Counted from the stretch's first letter, positions 17,851 to 26,860 are shown. The stretch: 64,000 bases of DNA from CAXMMR01 sp965198995 (GCA_965198995.1 CBDAQG010000002.1:2728001-2792000), one strand, 5' to 3'. Program-made: numbers and translations. Notes: generated by a model not told the origin, from the letters alone.

Positions 17851-17854
17851 TCCT

Positions 17855-18949
17855 TTGAGCCTCTCGCTCCCGGCCCCGGACGCCGAGACCCACGAGACGC
17901 CGCCGCATGTCGGCGAGCGGCCCGAGGCCGGCGTGCCCAACGGCCCGGTCGTGCAGTCGCTCCGCGTCGGCTTCCGGGTGCTGCAGCTCGGCACCCTGCT
18001 GCTGTTTCTGGCCTGGGCCACCGGCAACATGCGCGAGCTGCAGCCCGGCACCCAGGCCGTGGTGCTGCGCTTCGGCCGCATCGTGCGCGCCCAGGCCTCC
18101 GGCCTTGTCCTGGCCTGGCCGCGGCCGGTCGAGCAGGTGGTGCGCCTGCCCTCCGGCGAGCGCCAGATGCAGCTCCAGATCGTCCCCAGCGTCGCCCCCG
18201 CCGCCAGCGGCGACGTCTCGAACCAGGCCTTCCTCACCAGCCCGCTGGAGGGCGACACCGCACCGGCCGACGCCGCCGCCTACCTGACCGGCGACGGCGG
18301 CGTGGTGCTGATCGAGGCCGCGGTCACCTGGCGGATCAGCGACCCGGAGGCCTACATCCTGGCCTCGGCGCACGTCCTGCCCGGCCTGCGCCGCGTGTTC
18401 CTCGACGCCGCCGCCACCGAGACCGCCGGCCGCCGGCTCGACGACTTCCTCGCCGTGCGCCCCGAGGACGAGGGCGACCTCGCCCTGGAAGCCTCCCGCG
18501 CAGCCCTGCGCGGCGCGCTCGCCGACCGGATGAACCGCACCCTGGCGCCGCTCGGCCTCGGCATCGCCGTCACCCGCGTCGACGTCACCGCCCTGCTCCC
18601 CCCGGTCGCCAAGGCCTCCTTCGACAGCGTGCTGGAGGCCGCCCAGCGCGCCGACGAGGGCCTCGCAGCCGCCCGCACCGACGCCGCCCGCACCCAGCAG
18701 CAGGCCGACCGCACCCGCGACCGCACCCTGGACGACGCCCACGCCGCCGCCGCCGAACGGGTCGAGGGCGCCCGCGGCCGCACCGCGACCATCCTCGCTC
18801 TGGAAGCCAAGATGGACGCCCAAAGCCGCCCGGCCCTGCTCGACCAACTCTACCGCGACCGCATCGCCGGCGTGCTGCGCGCCGCCGGCCGGGTCAGCAC
18901 CGTCCCCCTCGACGGCGAGCACGTGATCCTCTCGGGAGCCCAACCATGA
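17855..18949 (+). CDS. Third SPFH/HflK-like protein
   Basis: 364 residues from TTG 17855. There is no good ribosome site because the repeat element lies just before it, so a slightly later start is possible. A proline-rich cytosolic N-terminus, one membrane segment (about 46-62), then an SPFH domain: MRELQPGTQAVVLRFGRIVRAQASGLVLAWPRPVEQVVRLP, GDGGVVLIEAAVTWRISDPEAY, and an Ala/Arg-rich helical tail (AARTDAARTQQQADRTRDRTLDDAHAAAAERVEGAR). The stop overlaps the ATG of the ATPase gene, so these two are coupled. Confidence 0.78.
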   Translation: MSLSLPAPDAETHETPPHVGERPEAGVPNGPVVQSLRVGFRVLQLGTLLLFLAWATGNMRELQPGTQAVVLRFGRIVRAQASGLVLAWPRPVEQVVRLPSGERQMQLQIVPSVAPAASGDVSNQAFLTSPLEGDTAPADAAAYLTGDGGVVLIEAAVTWRISDPEAYILASAHVLPGLRRVFLDAAATETAGRRLDDFLAVRPEDEGDLALEASRAALRGALADRMNRTLAPLGLGIAVTRVDVTALLPPVAKASFDSVLEAAQRADEGLAAARTDAARTQQQADRTRDRTLDDAHAAAAERVEGARGRTATILALEAKMDAQSRPALLDQLYRDRIAGVLRAAGRVSTVPLDGEHVILSGAQP

Positions 18950-20877
18950 GCGCCACCACCGCCGACGGCTTCGCCCCCGCGCCAAGCCGGGTCGGCCTGC
19001 TCGCCCGCGCCGAGCGCCTGCTGCTGGCGGTGCGCCTCACCTTGGCGATGCTCGCCGCCGGCCTGCTGGTGATCGCGCTCGGCTGGCGCTGGGCCTTCCC
19101 CGCCGACACCGCACTCGCCAGCCTGGTCGCGGGTGTAGCCGCCGCCCTGGTCAGCGCGCCGGTGATCGCCTCCGCCTGGCACTCGCTGCGCCACCCGAGC
19201 CTGCACGGCGTCACCGACCGGCTAATCGCGCTCGCCCTCGTCGGCGCCTGGGCCAGCGGCGACCTGATGACCGCCTCGGTGCTGCCGATCGTCATGATCC
19301 TCGGCCACGTGCTGGAGGAGCGCTCCCTGATCGGCTCGCGCGAGGCCATCGGCGCCCTCTCCAAGCTGGCCCAGACCGAGGCCCGCCTGGTCGGGACGGA
19401 CGGCGCCGTCACCGTCGTGCCCGTCGGCTCGCTCCGCCCGGGCCAGCGCATCGAGCTGCGCGCCGGCGACCGCCTGCCCGTCGACGGCACCGTGCTCGAG
19501 GGCGAGGCCAGCCTCGACATGGCCTCGCTCACCGGCGAGAGCGTGCCCGTCGACGTCAGCCCCGGCAGCGCCGTCGCCGCCGGCTCGATCGACACCGACG
19601 GCCACCTGGTCATCGAGGTCACCCGCACCGGCGAGGGCACCACGCTCGGCCGCATCATCGCCCTGATGCGCACCGCCGAGCAGGCCAAGCCGCCGGTCAC
19701 CCGCCTGCTGGAAAAATACGCCGGCCAGTACATGGTCCTCGTGCTGATGATCGCCGGCGGCACCTGGTTCGCCACCGGCGACACGATGTCGACCCTCGCG
19801 GTCCTCGTCGCCGCCTGCCCCTGCGCCCTGGTGCTGGCCGCGCCCGCCACCGCCATCGCCGCCATCGCGGTGGCCGGCCGCCACGGCATCCTGATCAAGG
19901 GCACCGCCTTCCTCGAGAACCTCGCCGACGTCACCTCCGTCGTCTTCGACAAGACCGGCACGCTCACCACCGGCGAGCTCACCCTGACCGGCGTCGAGCC
20001 CGCCGACGGCGTCGCGCGCGCCACCGTGCTGCAGCTCGCCGCCGCCCTCGGCAGCGCCAGCAGCCATCCCGTCAGCCGCGCCGCCTTCAGGGCCGGGCAA
20101 TCCCCCCTGCCCCTGATCGACCAGCAGCGCGAGGCCGGCGGCTTCGGCGTCACCGGCCTCTGCGGCGGCCAGGTCGTCGCCTTCGGCCGCGCCGACCTGC
20201 TGACCCGCCTCGCCATCCCACTGCCGCCGCTGCCCGACCACGAGGGCCCGATCGCCGGCCTCGGCGAAGTCGTGGACGGCACCGGCCGCTTCCTCGGCTG
20301 GCTGCTCTTCGCCGACCAGCCGCGCCGCGAAGCGGCCGAGGCCCTGGTCGGCCTGCGCCAGCTCGGCCTGCGCCGTCAGATGCTGCTCACCGGCGACCGC
20401 CTGCCGGTCGCCCAGCGCATCGCCGCCGCCATGGGCATCGGCACCGTGCAGGCCGGCGCGCTGCCCGAAGACAAGATGAACCGCGTGCTGAGCGAGGTCG
20501 ACGCCGGCTGGCGCCCGATGGTCGTCGGCGACGGCATCAACGACTCCCTCGCACTGCGGGCCGGCGCCGTCGGCGTCGCCATGGGCGCCGGCGGCACCGA
20601 CGTCGCACTCGCCTCCGCCGACCTCGTCCTGCTGTCCTCCGACCTGCGCCGCCTCGGCACAATGATCCGCCTCAGCCGCCGCTGCCGCCGCACCATCACC
20701 GTCAACGTCGCCATGGGCCTCGGCTGGACCGTCCTGCTGATCGCCGCCGCCGCCACCGGCTCGCTCGGCGCCGAGGGCGCCGTCCTGGCCGCCCTGCTGC
20801 ACAACCTGGCCACGTTCCTGGGCCTGGCCAACGCCGGCCGGCTGCTCCTGTTCGACGAGACCGGCGCAGGGCAGTAA
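18946..20877 (+). CDS. P1B-type heavy-metal ATPase (HmtA-like)
   Basis: 643 residues. Transports a transition metal, probably Zn(II) or Cu(I), across the inner membrane. Motifs: TGES (196-199), metal-binding CPC (291-293) in the sixth helix, phosphorylation DKTGTLT (Asp335), HP (374-375) in SSHPVSRAAF, and GDGINDSLAL. There is no N-terminal HMA domain, and the first cytosolic segment is short. The last helix reads HNLATFLGLANAGRLL, closer to the H-x-x-x-T layout of P1B-4/HmtA-type pumps than to classic CopA or ZntA. The partners (three SPFH proteins and a Zur-like regulator) recall the P. aeruginosa hmtA region, whose ATPase imports zinc and copper. Direction of transport here is inference. 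Confidence 0.82.
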   Translation: MSATTADGFAPAPSRVGLLARAERLLLAVRLTLAMLAAGLLVIALGWRWAFPADTALASLVAGVAAALVSAPVIASAWHSLRHPSLHGVTDRLIALALVGAWASGDLMTASVLPIVMILGHVLEERSLIGSREAIGALSKLAQTEARLVGTDGAVTVVPVGSLRPGQRIELRAGDRLPVDGTVLEGEASLDMASLTGESVPVDVSPGSAVAAGSIDTDGHLVIEVTRTGEGTTLGRIIALMRTAEQAKPPVTRLLEKYAGQYMVLVLMIAGGTWFATGDTMSTLAVLVAACPCALVLAAPATAIAAIAVAGRHGILIKGTAFLENLADVTSVVFDKTGTLTTGELTLTGVEPADGVARATVLQLAAALGSASSHPVSRAAFRAGQSPLPLIDQQREAGGFGVTGLCGGQVVAFGRADLLTRLAIPLPPLPDHEGPIAGLGEVVDGTGRFLGWLLFADQPRREAAEALVGLRQLGLRRQMLLTGDRLPVAQRIAAAMGIGTVQAGALPEDKMNRVLSEVDAGWRPMVVGDGINDSLALRAGAVGVAMGAGGTDVALASADLVLLSSDLRRLGTMIRLSRRCRRTITVNVAMGLGWTVLLIAAAATGSLGAEGAVLAALLHNLATFLGLANAGRLLLFDETGAGQ

Positions 20878-20902
20878 GGCAGCGCCCCCTTTGCTGCCGC
20901 CG

Positions 20903-21361
20903 TCAGCCCGGCTGCCAGCAGGCCGCGCACGTCCCGTCAACCTCGACCACCGCCACGCCGGGATGGAACCCCTCCCGCTCGGCCGCCCGCTCCAGCGCCC
21001 GGCTCACCGACCGGTCCTCCATCTCCGCAACCGTGCCGCACCGATTGCAGATCAGGAACTGCACCGCATGGTGGTGCCCCGTCTCGACGCACGGAATAAA
21101 CGCCGCCAGCCGCTCGACCTTATGGATCAACTGCTGCTCGACCAGAAAGTCCAGCGCCCGATAGATCGTCGGCGGCGCCGCCGTCTTGCGCGTCTCCTTG
21201 AGCAGGTCGAGCAGCTGATAGGCAGTCAACGGCCCCTTGGCCTGCAGAACAAGCCGCAGCACATGGCGACGCAGCTCGGTAAGCTGGATGCCCTGCCGCA
21301 CACAGCCCTGCGCCGCCTGCTCCAGCTGCGCCTCGACATCCCGCTCCGACCTCGGCGCCAT
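20903..21361 (-). CDS. zur: Fur-family regulator, Zur type
   Basis: 152 residues from ATG 21361. A winged-helix N-terminal domain (GIQLTELRRHVLRLVLQAKGPLTAYQLLDLLKE, then APPTIYRALDFLVEQQLIHKVE) and a C-terminal metal-sensing domain with the HHHAVQFLICNRCGTVAEME site plus a second Cys pair in GTCAACW. The two Cys-x-x-Cys pairs are the usual structural zinc site, and ETGHHHAVQFLIC is characteristic of Zur. It is convergent with the metal ATPase operon (26 bases between stops). A candidate Zur box lies just upstream of its start, suggesting autoregulation. Confidence 0.85.
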   Translation of the reverse strand: MAPRSERDVEAQLEQAAQGCVRQGIQLTELRRHVLRLVLQAKGPLTAYQLLDLLKETRKTAAPPTIYRALDFLVEQQLIHKVERLAAFIPCVETGHHHAVQFLICNRCGTVAEMEDRSVSRALERAAEREGFHPGVAVVEVDGTCAACWQPG

Positions 21362-21388
21362 GCAAACCCGCGTCAATGATGCCAACAA

Positions 21389-21406
21389 ACGTTATACTTA
21401 TATCAT
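21389..21406 (-). promoter_or_regulatory. Candidate Zur operator in the zur promoter
   Basis: On the plus strand: ACGTTATA-CT-TATATCAT, an imperfect inverted repeat (6 of 8 positions per half match) resembling the ATGTTATA...TATAACAT zinc-uptake-regulator box. It lies 28 bases upstream of the zur start in an A/T-rich patch. The spacer is one base longer than in the E. coli consensus. Confidence 0.55.
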
Positions 21407-21491
21407 CCGATCAGCAAGGAACTCTGCACCGACCGGTTGCCAAAGGCCGCCGGCCGTCAGTCGGGTACACGGGCAAAACCCCCGGCCTTCC

Positions 21492-21794
21492 CTAGAGTGA
21501 AAGCACCATAACCCCGTCCCGAACCTGCACCGCCATCACCTCGATCGAGCAATCCGGCCCCGCCCCCGTGCGCAGGTCAAAGACCCGGTCATGCAGCGGG
21601 CACATCACCGTCCCGCTCCCGGTCAGCCCGTCCGCCAGCGGGCCGCCGCGATGCGGGCAGGTCGGCTGCGTCGCGAACACCTCGCCGCCATGCAGGTGAA
21701 ACACCGCCAGCGTCCGCTCCCCCACCACCACGTTGCGCCCCTCGCCCACCGGGATCTGCGCCAGCGGCCCCAGCACGTGCTCAGCCCCGCTCAT
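21492..21794 (-). CDS. nirD: Assimilatory nitrite reductase small subunit NirD
   Basis: 100 residues forming a Rieske-type [2Fe-2S] domain: CPHRGGPLADG supplies the first Cys-His pair and CPLHDRVFDLRTG the second. It works with NirB to reduce nitrite to ammonium with NAD(P)H. The ATG at 21794 follows the nirB stop after one base, so the two are translated together. Full length. Confidence 0.9.
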   Translation of the reverse strand: MSGAEHVLGPLAQIPVGEGRNVVVGERTLAVFHLHGGEVFATQPTCPHRGGPLADGLTGSGTVMCPLHDRVFDLRTGAGPDCSIEVMAVQVRDGVMVLSL

Positions 21795-21795
21795 C

Positions 21796-24249
21796 TCAGC
21801 GCACCTCTTCCGGCACCAGGATGTCGGCGAACTGGTTGGCCGTTTTCGGGCGAGCAGCCTCCCGCCACGGGTCGCGCGCCGCAGCGATCGACCGCGCCAT
21901 CGCCGCGTCAAGCTCACCCACGATGCCGTCGCTGTCCTCCACCACCACGGCGCGGATCCGCTCCAGCCCAATGCGCGGAATGAAGCTGTAAGTCCGCTCC
22001 TTCCACTTCGCGTGCTCCCGGTAGAACTGCATGAAGCGCGCGGTGATCGTCATCACCGCGTCCTCGCCCTCCACCGTGCACAGCAGGTCGCCCTTGCGCA
22101 CATGCGCCCCCGCCGCCCCGCCGATGTAGATCTCCCACTTGTCGTTGCCGATCGCCACCGCGCCGACGTCCTTGACCATCGCCTCGGAGCAGTTGCGCGG
22201 ACACCCCGCCGTCGCCAGCTTCAGCTTCGCCGGGCTGTCGACGCCGCGGAACCGCCGCTCGATCTTGGTCGCCAACCCCATCGAGTCGCCGAGCCCGAAC
22301 CGGCAGAACTCCGTCCCGATGCAGCTCTTGCACGTCCGGTAGCTCTTCCCGTACGCATGCCCCGACGGCATCCCCAGATCGGCCCAGATCTTCGGCAGAT
22401 CCTGCTTGGCGACGCCCACCAGGTCGATGCGCTGCCCACCGGTGAGCTTGACCAGCGGCACGTTGTACTTCTCCGCCACCTGCGCGATCCGCATCAGGTC
22501 GGCCGGCGTGGTCACACCCCCCGCCATCTCCGGCACCACCGAGAACGTGCCGTCCTTCTGGATGTTGGCGTGCACCCGGTCGTTGATGAACCGCGCGTCC
22601 CGCTCGTCCTCATACTCGTCCGCCCAGACCGTGATCAGCAGCGAGGCCAGCGCCGGCTTGCTGCCCGCATCCTCATGCCCGCCGCCAAGCGCCGCAAACA
22701 CCGAGGACACCGAGCGCAGCCCCTGCGCGCGCACGGCGGCCACCAGCTCCGGCTTGGTCATCGGGATCGTCGGCACGTAGTAGTGCACCGACGGATCCGC
22801 CTCCGCCGTGCCGCCGCAGAACCACTCCACCACCTCGCCCACCAGCGTCTTGCACGAGCCGCAGCCCATCCCCGCCCGCGTCGCGTCCATCACCGACTTG
22901 GCCGAACGCTTGCCCGCCGCCACGCAGGCGCCGATCGCCCCCTTGGTCACGCCGTTGCAGTTGCACACCTGCGTCTCGGCCGGCATCTCGTCCAGCGTCA
23001 CCTTCTGCGACGGCGTGCCGAGGTCGAACAGCAGCGACAGCCGCTCCTCGGGCAGCGGGCTGTCGCGGTCGAACGCCTGCATCAGGTAGGCGGCCTTTGA
23101 GATGTCGCCCATCAGGATGCCGCCGATCAGCCGCCCGTCGCGCACGATCAGCTTCTTGTAGGTGCCACTGCGCGTCTCGGCGAAGCGGATTACCTCGTCA
23201 CGCTCCTCCTCGGGCTCGGTCAGCCCCATCGAGGCGAGCTCCACCCCCATCACCTTGAGCTTGGTCGCCAGCTTCGAGCCATGATAGGCGCTGTCGACGT
23301 TGTGCTCGGTCACCTGGTCGGCGAATACGCGCGCCTGCTCCCACAGCGGCGCCACCAGCCCATACACCGCCCCTCGATGCTGCGCGCACTCGCCGACCAC
23401 GAAGATCCGGCGGTCGTCCAGCGCCCGCATGTGGTTGTCGACCACGATCGCCCGCTCCACGCACAGCCCGGCGCGCTGCGCCACCTCCACGTTCGGCCGT
23501 ATGCCGGCCGCGATCACCAGCATCTGGCAGGCGATGCTGCCGCCATCCTTGAACCGCACCCCGGCGACCGCGCCGGCCTCGTCGAGCGCGATGCCGGTGG
23601 TGCGCTGGCCGAGATGGATGCTCACCCCCATCCCCTCCATCGCCCGCCGCAGGATCCCGCCCCCCTCGGCGTCGAGCTGCGCGTTCATCAGATGCTGGCT
23701 GAGATGCACCACGTGCACGCTCGGCCCGTGCGTCATCAGCCCGCGCGCCGCCTCCAGCCCCAGCAGCCCGCCGCCCAGCACCACCGCCGTCTGGCTCTGC
23801 CGCGCCATCGCCATCATCGCGTTGCAGTCGTCCAGCGTGCGGAAGCCGAACACGCCGCGGCGCAGCTCCCCGGCCTCGTCGAGCACGTTCTCCATCGGCG
23901 GAATGAACGGCCGGCTGCCGGTGGCGATCAGCAGCACGTCGTAGCGCTCCTGCACCCCGTTGGCCGCGCTCACCACCCGCGCCGTCCGGTCGATCGTGGT
24001 CACCCGCGCCCCGGCATGCAGGGTGATGTCGTTCTCGGCATACCATTCGAGCGGGTTGATGTAGATGCCGCTGGTGTCCTGCACCCCGCTCAGCACGTTG
24101 GACAGCATGATCCGGTTGTAGTTGCCGTAGGGCTCGTCGCCGAACATGACGATCCGGTAGAGCTCGGCGCCGCCGCGCGCGAGCACCTCCTCCACCGCCC
24201 GTGCCCCAGCCATGCCGTTGCCGATGACGACGAGCGTCTGCTTTGCCAT
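21796..24249 (-). CDS. nirB: Assimilatory nitrite reductase large subunit NirB
   Basis: 817 residues. Reduces nitrite to ammonium in the cytosol. Domains in order: FAD/NAD(P)H pyridine-nucleotide-disulfide oxidoreductase (VVIGNGMAGARAVEEVL at 7-23; second fold VVLGGGLLGLEAARGL), a BFD-like [2Fe-2S] domain (VCNCNGVTKGAIGACV...GMGCGSCKTLVGEVV), a ferredoxin-like half-domain, and the siroheme/[4Fe-4S] domain with CKSCIGTEFCRFGLGDS and TAGCPRNCSEAMVKD. AGGAGG lies before the ATG. It is 13 bases downstream of the small gene at 24263 and one base from nirD. Confidence 0.96.
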   Translation of the reverse strand: MAKQTLVVIGNGMAGARAVEEVLARGGAELYRIVMFGDEPYGNYNRIMLSNVLSGVQDTSGIYINPLEWYAENDITLHAGARVTTIDRTARVVSAANGVQERYDVLLIATGSRPFIPPMENVLDEAGELRRGVFGFRTLDDCNAMMAMARQSQTAVVLGGGLLGLEAARGLMTHGPSVHVVHLSQHLMNAQLDAEGGGILRRAMEGMGVSIHLGQRTTGIALDEAGAVAGVRFKDGGSIACQMLVIAAGIRPNVEVAQRAGLCVERAIVVDNHMRALDDRRIFVVGECAQHRGAVYGLVAPLWEQARVFADQVTEHNVDSAYHGSKLATKLKVMGVELASMGLTEPEEERDEVIRFAETRSGTYKKLIVRDGRLIGGILMGDISKAAYLMQAFDRDSPLPEERLSLLFDLGTPSQKVTLDEMPAETQVCNCNGVTKGAIGACVAAGKRSAKSVMDATRAGMGCGSCKTLVGEVVEWFCGGTAEADPSVHYYVPTIPMTKPELVAAVRAQGLRSVSSVFAALGGGHEDAGSKPALASLLITVWADEYEDERDARFINDRVHANIQKDGTFSVVPEMAGGVTTPADLMRIAQVAEKYNVPLVKLTGGQRIDLVGVAKQDLPKIWADLGMPSGHAYGKSYRTCKSCIGTEFCRFGLGDSMGLATKIERRFRGVDSPAKLKLATAGCPRNCSEAMVKDVGAVAIGNDKWEIYIGGAAGAHVRKGDLLCTVEGEDAVMTITARFMQFYREHAKWKERTYSFIPRIGLERIRAVVVEDSDGIVGELDAAMARSIAAARDPWREAARPKTANQFADILVPEEVR

Positions 24250-24262
24250 GACCGTTTCCTCC

Positions 24263-24613
24263 TCAGACTTCCATCAGGCCCATGTCGAGCACCACGTGCC
24301 CCGAAACCCCCTCGGGCGCGGCCAGGTGCAGCGTCAGCACGCTCTCGGGGAACAGATCCTCGACCACCGCGAGCGGCACGTGCATGGCGGCGCGGGCGCC
24401 GATCGGAAACAGCCGCATCGGCGTGCCGTCACGCATCAGCGCCAGCGCCACCAGCGCGTCGCTCGAGTTGCCGGCCCGAATGTAGATCAGCTGCGCACGA
24501 TGGTCGGCCGGCACCGTGTAGGTGGTCGCCGCGTCGAGCGGCACCGGCCGCTGCAGGCCGGCGCCGGTAAAGGCGAAGATGCCGGTGATGATGCGGGGCG
24601 TCGATGCGATCAT
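24263..24613 (-). CDS. Small protein of the nitrate assimilation operon, unknown function
   Basis: 116 residues, starting at ATG 24613 with GAGGA upstream. The sequence looks like a beta-rich soluble domain (YTVPADHRAQLIYIRAGNSSDALVALALMRDGTPMRLFP), with no cofactor-binding Cys motif, signal peptide or membrane segment. It lies between nasA and nirB with close spacing to nirB, so it is co-transcribed with them. I do not recognise a named family. A structural or maturation partner of nitrate or nitrite reductase is only a guess. Confidence 0.7.
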   Translation of the reverse strand: MIASTPRIITGIFAFTGAGLQRPVPLDAATTYTVPADHRAQLIYIRAGNSSDALVALALMRDGTPMRLFPIGARAAMHVPLAVVEDLFPESVLTLHLAAPEGVSGHVVLDMGLMEV

Positions 24614-24655
24614 GAACTGAAATTCCTCAGGGTGCAGCGGGGGGGTGCAAAAAGC

Positions 24656-24667
24656 GGGGGGGGGGGG
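24656..24667 (+). repeat. Poly-G tract (12 G) between nasA and the small operon gene
   Basis: Twelve uninterrupted G (C on the coding strand of the operon), with a second run of seven at 24639-24645. It lies in the 80-base gap after the nasA stop, in the leader of the small gene at 24263. Length variation would change the spacing of this leader but no reading frame. Confidence 0.85.
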
Positions 24668-24693
24668 TGCAGCGGCGGCGCGCAGCGGGATGG

Positions 24694-26823
24694 TCATGCG
24701 GTGGCGACGGCCTCGATCCGGGCGGCGCACACCTTCAGCTCCGGCATGCGCGAGATCGGGTCGACGGCGTCGTTGGTCAGCAGGTTGACGTTCGAGGCGC
24801 CCCCCCAGTGAAACGGCACGAACAGCGTGTCGCGCCGGATGTCGGCGGTCAGCCGCGCCGCCAGCATCGCGCTGCCGCGCCGCGTGGTCACGCAGGCGAG
24901 CCGCCCGGCCTGCAGCCCCACCGAGGCGGCGGTGTCGGGATGCACCTCGACGAACGCGGCCGGCTCGGCGCCGTCGAGCTCGGCCACCCGCCGGGTCTGG
25001 GCGCCGCTCTGATAGTGGGTCAGCACCCGCCCCGTCGTCAGGTAGAGCGGATACCGCGCGTCCGGCTCCTCCGCCGAGGCAAGCCGGGTCACGGCGGTAA
25101 ACCGCGCCCGCCCGTCCGGATGGCCGAAGCGCTCCAGGAACAGCCGCGGCGTGCCGGCATGCGCCTCGTCCGGGCACGGCCAGAACAGCCCCTGCGCCTC
25201 GCGGATCCGCGCCGGCGCCATCCCCGCATAGTCGGCCGCGCCCCCCGAGCTCGCCCGCCGCAGCTCGGCGAACACCTCGTCCGACCCGGCGGCGAACATC
25301 CCCTGGCAGCCGAGCCGGTCCGCCAGCCCGGCGATGATCCTGGTGTCCGTCCACACTCCCGGCGGCGGCGTCTTGGCCGCCCGCCGCTCGATCACCCGCC
25401 CCTCCAGGTTGGTCATCGTGCCGCTCTCCTCCGCCCATTGCGGCACCGGCAGCACGATGTCGGCAAGCTCCGAGGTCTCGGTCAGAAACTGGTCCAGCAC
25501 CACGAACAGCTCGAGCTCTGGCAGCACCGATGCCAGCCGCGCCCCGTTCGGCGTCGAGACCACGATGTTGCTCGCCGCCACGATCAGCCCCTGCACCCCG
25601 CCCGGCCGCCCCAGCGACTGCAGCATCTCGATCGCCGGCATCCCGGGGTGCGGCAGGCTGTCCGGATCCACCCCCCAGACCCGCGCGACGGCGGCGCGAT
25701 GCTCCGGGTTGTCGAGCTTGCGATAGCCCGGCAACTGGTCCGCCTTCTGCCCGTGCTCCCGCCCGCCCTGGCCATTGCCCTGCCCGGTCAGGCAGCCCCA
25801 GCCGCAATGCCGTCGCCCGGCCTGGCCCAGCGCCAGCGCCAGGTTGATGAACGCGGTCGCATTGGCGGTGCCCTGGCTCTGCTGCTCCGGCCCGCGCCCG
25901 CTCAGCACCATCGCCGTCGCCGCCTCGCCCAGCAGATGCGCCGCCCGCTCGATGTCGCGCGCCGGCACCCCGGTGATGCGCTCCGCCCGGTCCGGCCAGT
26001 CCGCCGCCACCGCCCGCCGCACCGCCTCCCACCCCACCGTGCGCGCGGCGATGAAGTCCGCGTCGATCAGCTTGTCCCGGATCGCCGCGTGCAGGATGCC
26101 GTTGGCCAGCGCGATGTCCGTCCCCGGCGTCAGCGCCAGGTGCAGGTCGGCGAGCTTGGCCGTCGCGGTGCGCCGCGGGTCGGAGACGATCAGCGTGCCG
26201 CCCTGCGCCCGCTGCGCCTCGAAATACTGCATGATCGGCGGCATCGTCGCGGCCGGGTTCGACCCCGCGATCAGAATCGCCTCCGCGCCAGGGATGTCCT
26301 CCAGCGGAAACGGCAAGCCGCGGTCGATCCCGTAGGCCCGCAGCCCGGCCGCGGCAGCCGACGCCATGCACAGCCGCCCGTTATAGTCGACGTTGGCGGT
26401 GCGCAGCGCCAGCCGGGCAAACTTGCCGAGCAGGTAAGCCTTCTCGTTGGTCAGGCCGCCGCCGCCAAACACCGCCATCGCGTCGGCGCCATGCCGCGCC
26501 TGCACGCGCCTGACCCCCTCGGCCACCCGGTCCAGCGCCTCGTCCCAGCCGGCCACGCGCAGCGCACCACCCTTGCGATCGCGAACCAGCGGCGTCAGCA
26601 GCCGGTCCGGATGGTCGATCAGCGCCGCCGCCGTCCAGCCCTTGCGGCACAGCCCGCCCTTGTTGGTCGGGAAATCCCGCGCCGACACGCTCCAGGCGCC
26701 GGCCGCATCCCGGTTCAACATCATCCCGCACTGCAAGGCGCAGTACGGGCAATGCGTCGCCGTCGCACTGGCCCCAGCCCGGGCCTCCACAAGCAACGCA
26801 TCCGTCGCGGCGCCGTCCGGCAT
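24694..26823 (-). CDS. nasA: Assimilatory nitrate reductase catalytic subunit
   Basis: 709 residues of the molybdopterin (bis-MGD) oxidoreductase family. Reduces nitrate to nitrite in the cytosol. An N-terminal [4Fe-4S] site is formed by Cys25, Cys28, Cys32 and Cys59 (CPYCALQCG...LCRKG). Other blocks are GGGGLTNEKAYLLGKFARL, NGRLCMASAAAAGLRAYG with the probable Mo-ligand Cys, GSNPAATMPP and the C-terminal YPLYLTTGRVLTHYQSGAQTRR. No Tat signal, consistent with the assimilatory enzyme. The extra C-terminal [2Fe-2S] domain of some NasA proteins is missing. The operon continues with a small protein, nirB and nirD. Confidence 0.93.
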   Translation of the reverse strand: MPDGAATDALLVEARAGASATATHCPYCALQCGMMLNRDAAGAWSVSARDFPTNKGGLCRKGWTAAALIDHPDRLLTPLVRDRKGGALRVAGWDEALDRVAEGVRRVQARHGADAMAVFGGGGLTNEKAYLLGKFARLALRTANVDYNGRLCMASAAAAGLRAYGIDRGLPFPLEDIPGAEAILIAGSNPAATMPPIMQYFEAQRAQGGTLIVSDPRRTATAKLADLHLALTPGTDIALANGILHAAIRDKLIDADFIAARTVGWEAVRRAVAADWPDRAERITGVPARDIERAAHLLGEAATAMVLSGRGPEQQSQGTANATAFINLALALGQAGRRHCGWGCLTGQGNGQGGREHGQKADQLPGYRKLDNPEHRAAVARVWGVDPDSLPHPGMPAIEMLQSLGRPGGVQGLIVAASNIVVSTPNGARLASVLPELELFVVLDQFLTETSELADIVLPVPQWAEESGTMTNLEGRVIERRAAKTPPPGVWTDTRIIAGLADRLGCQGMFAAGSDEVFAELRRASSGGAADYAGMAPARIREAQGLFWPCPDEAHAGTPRLFLERFGHPDGRARFTAVTRLASAEEPDARYPLYLTTGRVLTHYQSGAQTRRVAELDGAEPAAFVEVHPDTAASVGLQAGRLACVTTRRGSAMLAARLTADIRRDTLFVPFHWGGASNVNLLTNDAVDPISRMPELKVCAARIEAVATA

Positions 26824-26860
26824 CGTTCAACAGCATCCCGTCGGCCAAGCCTCGATCTTG

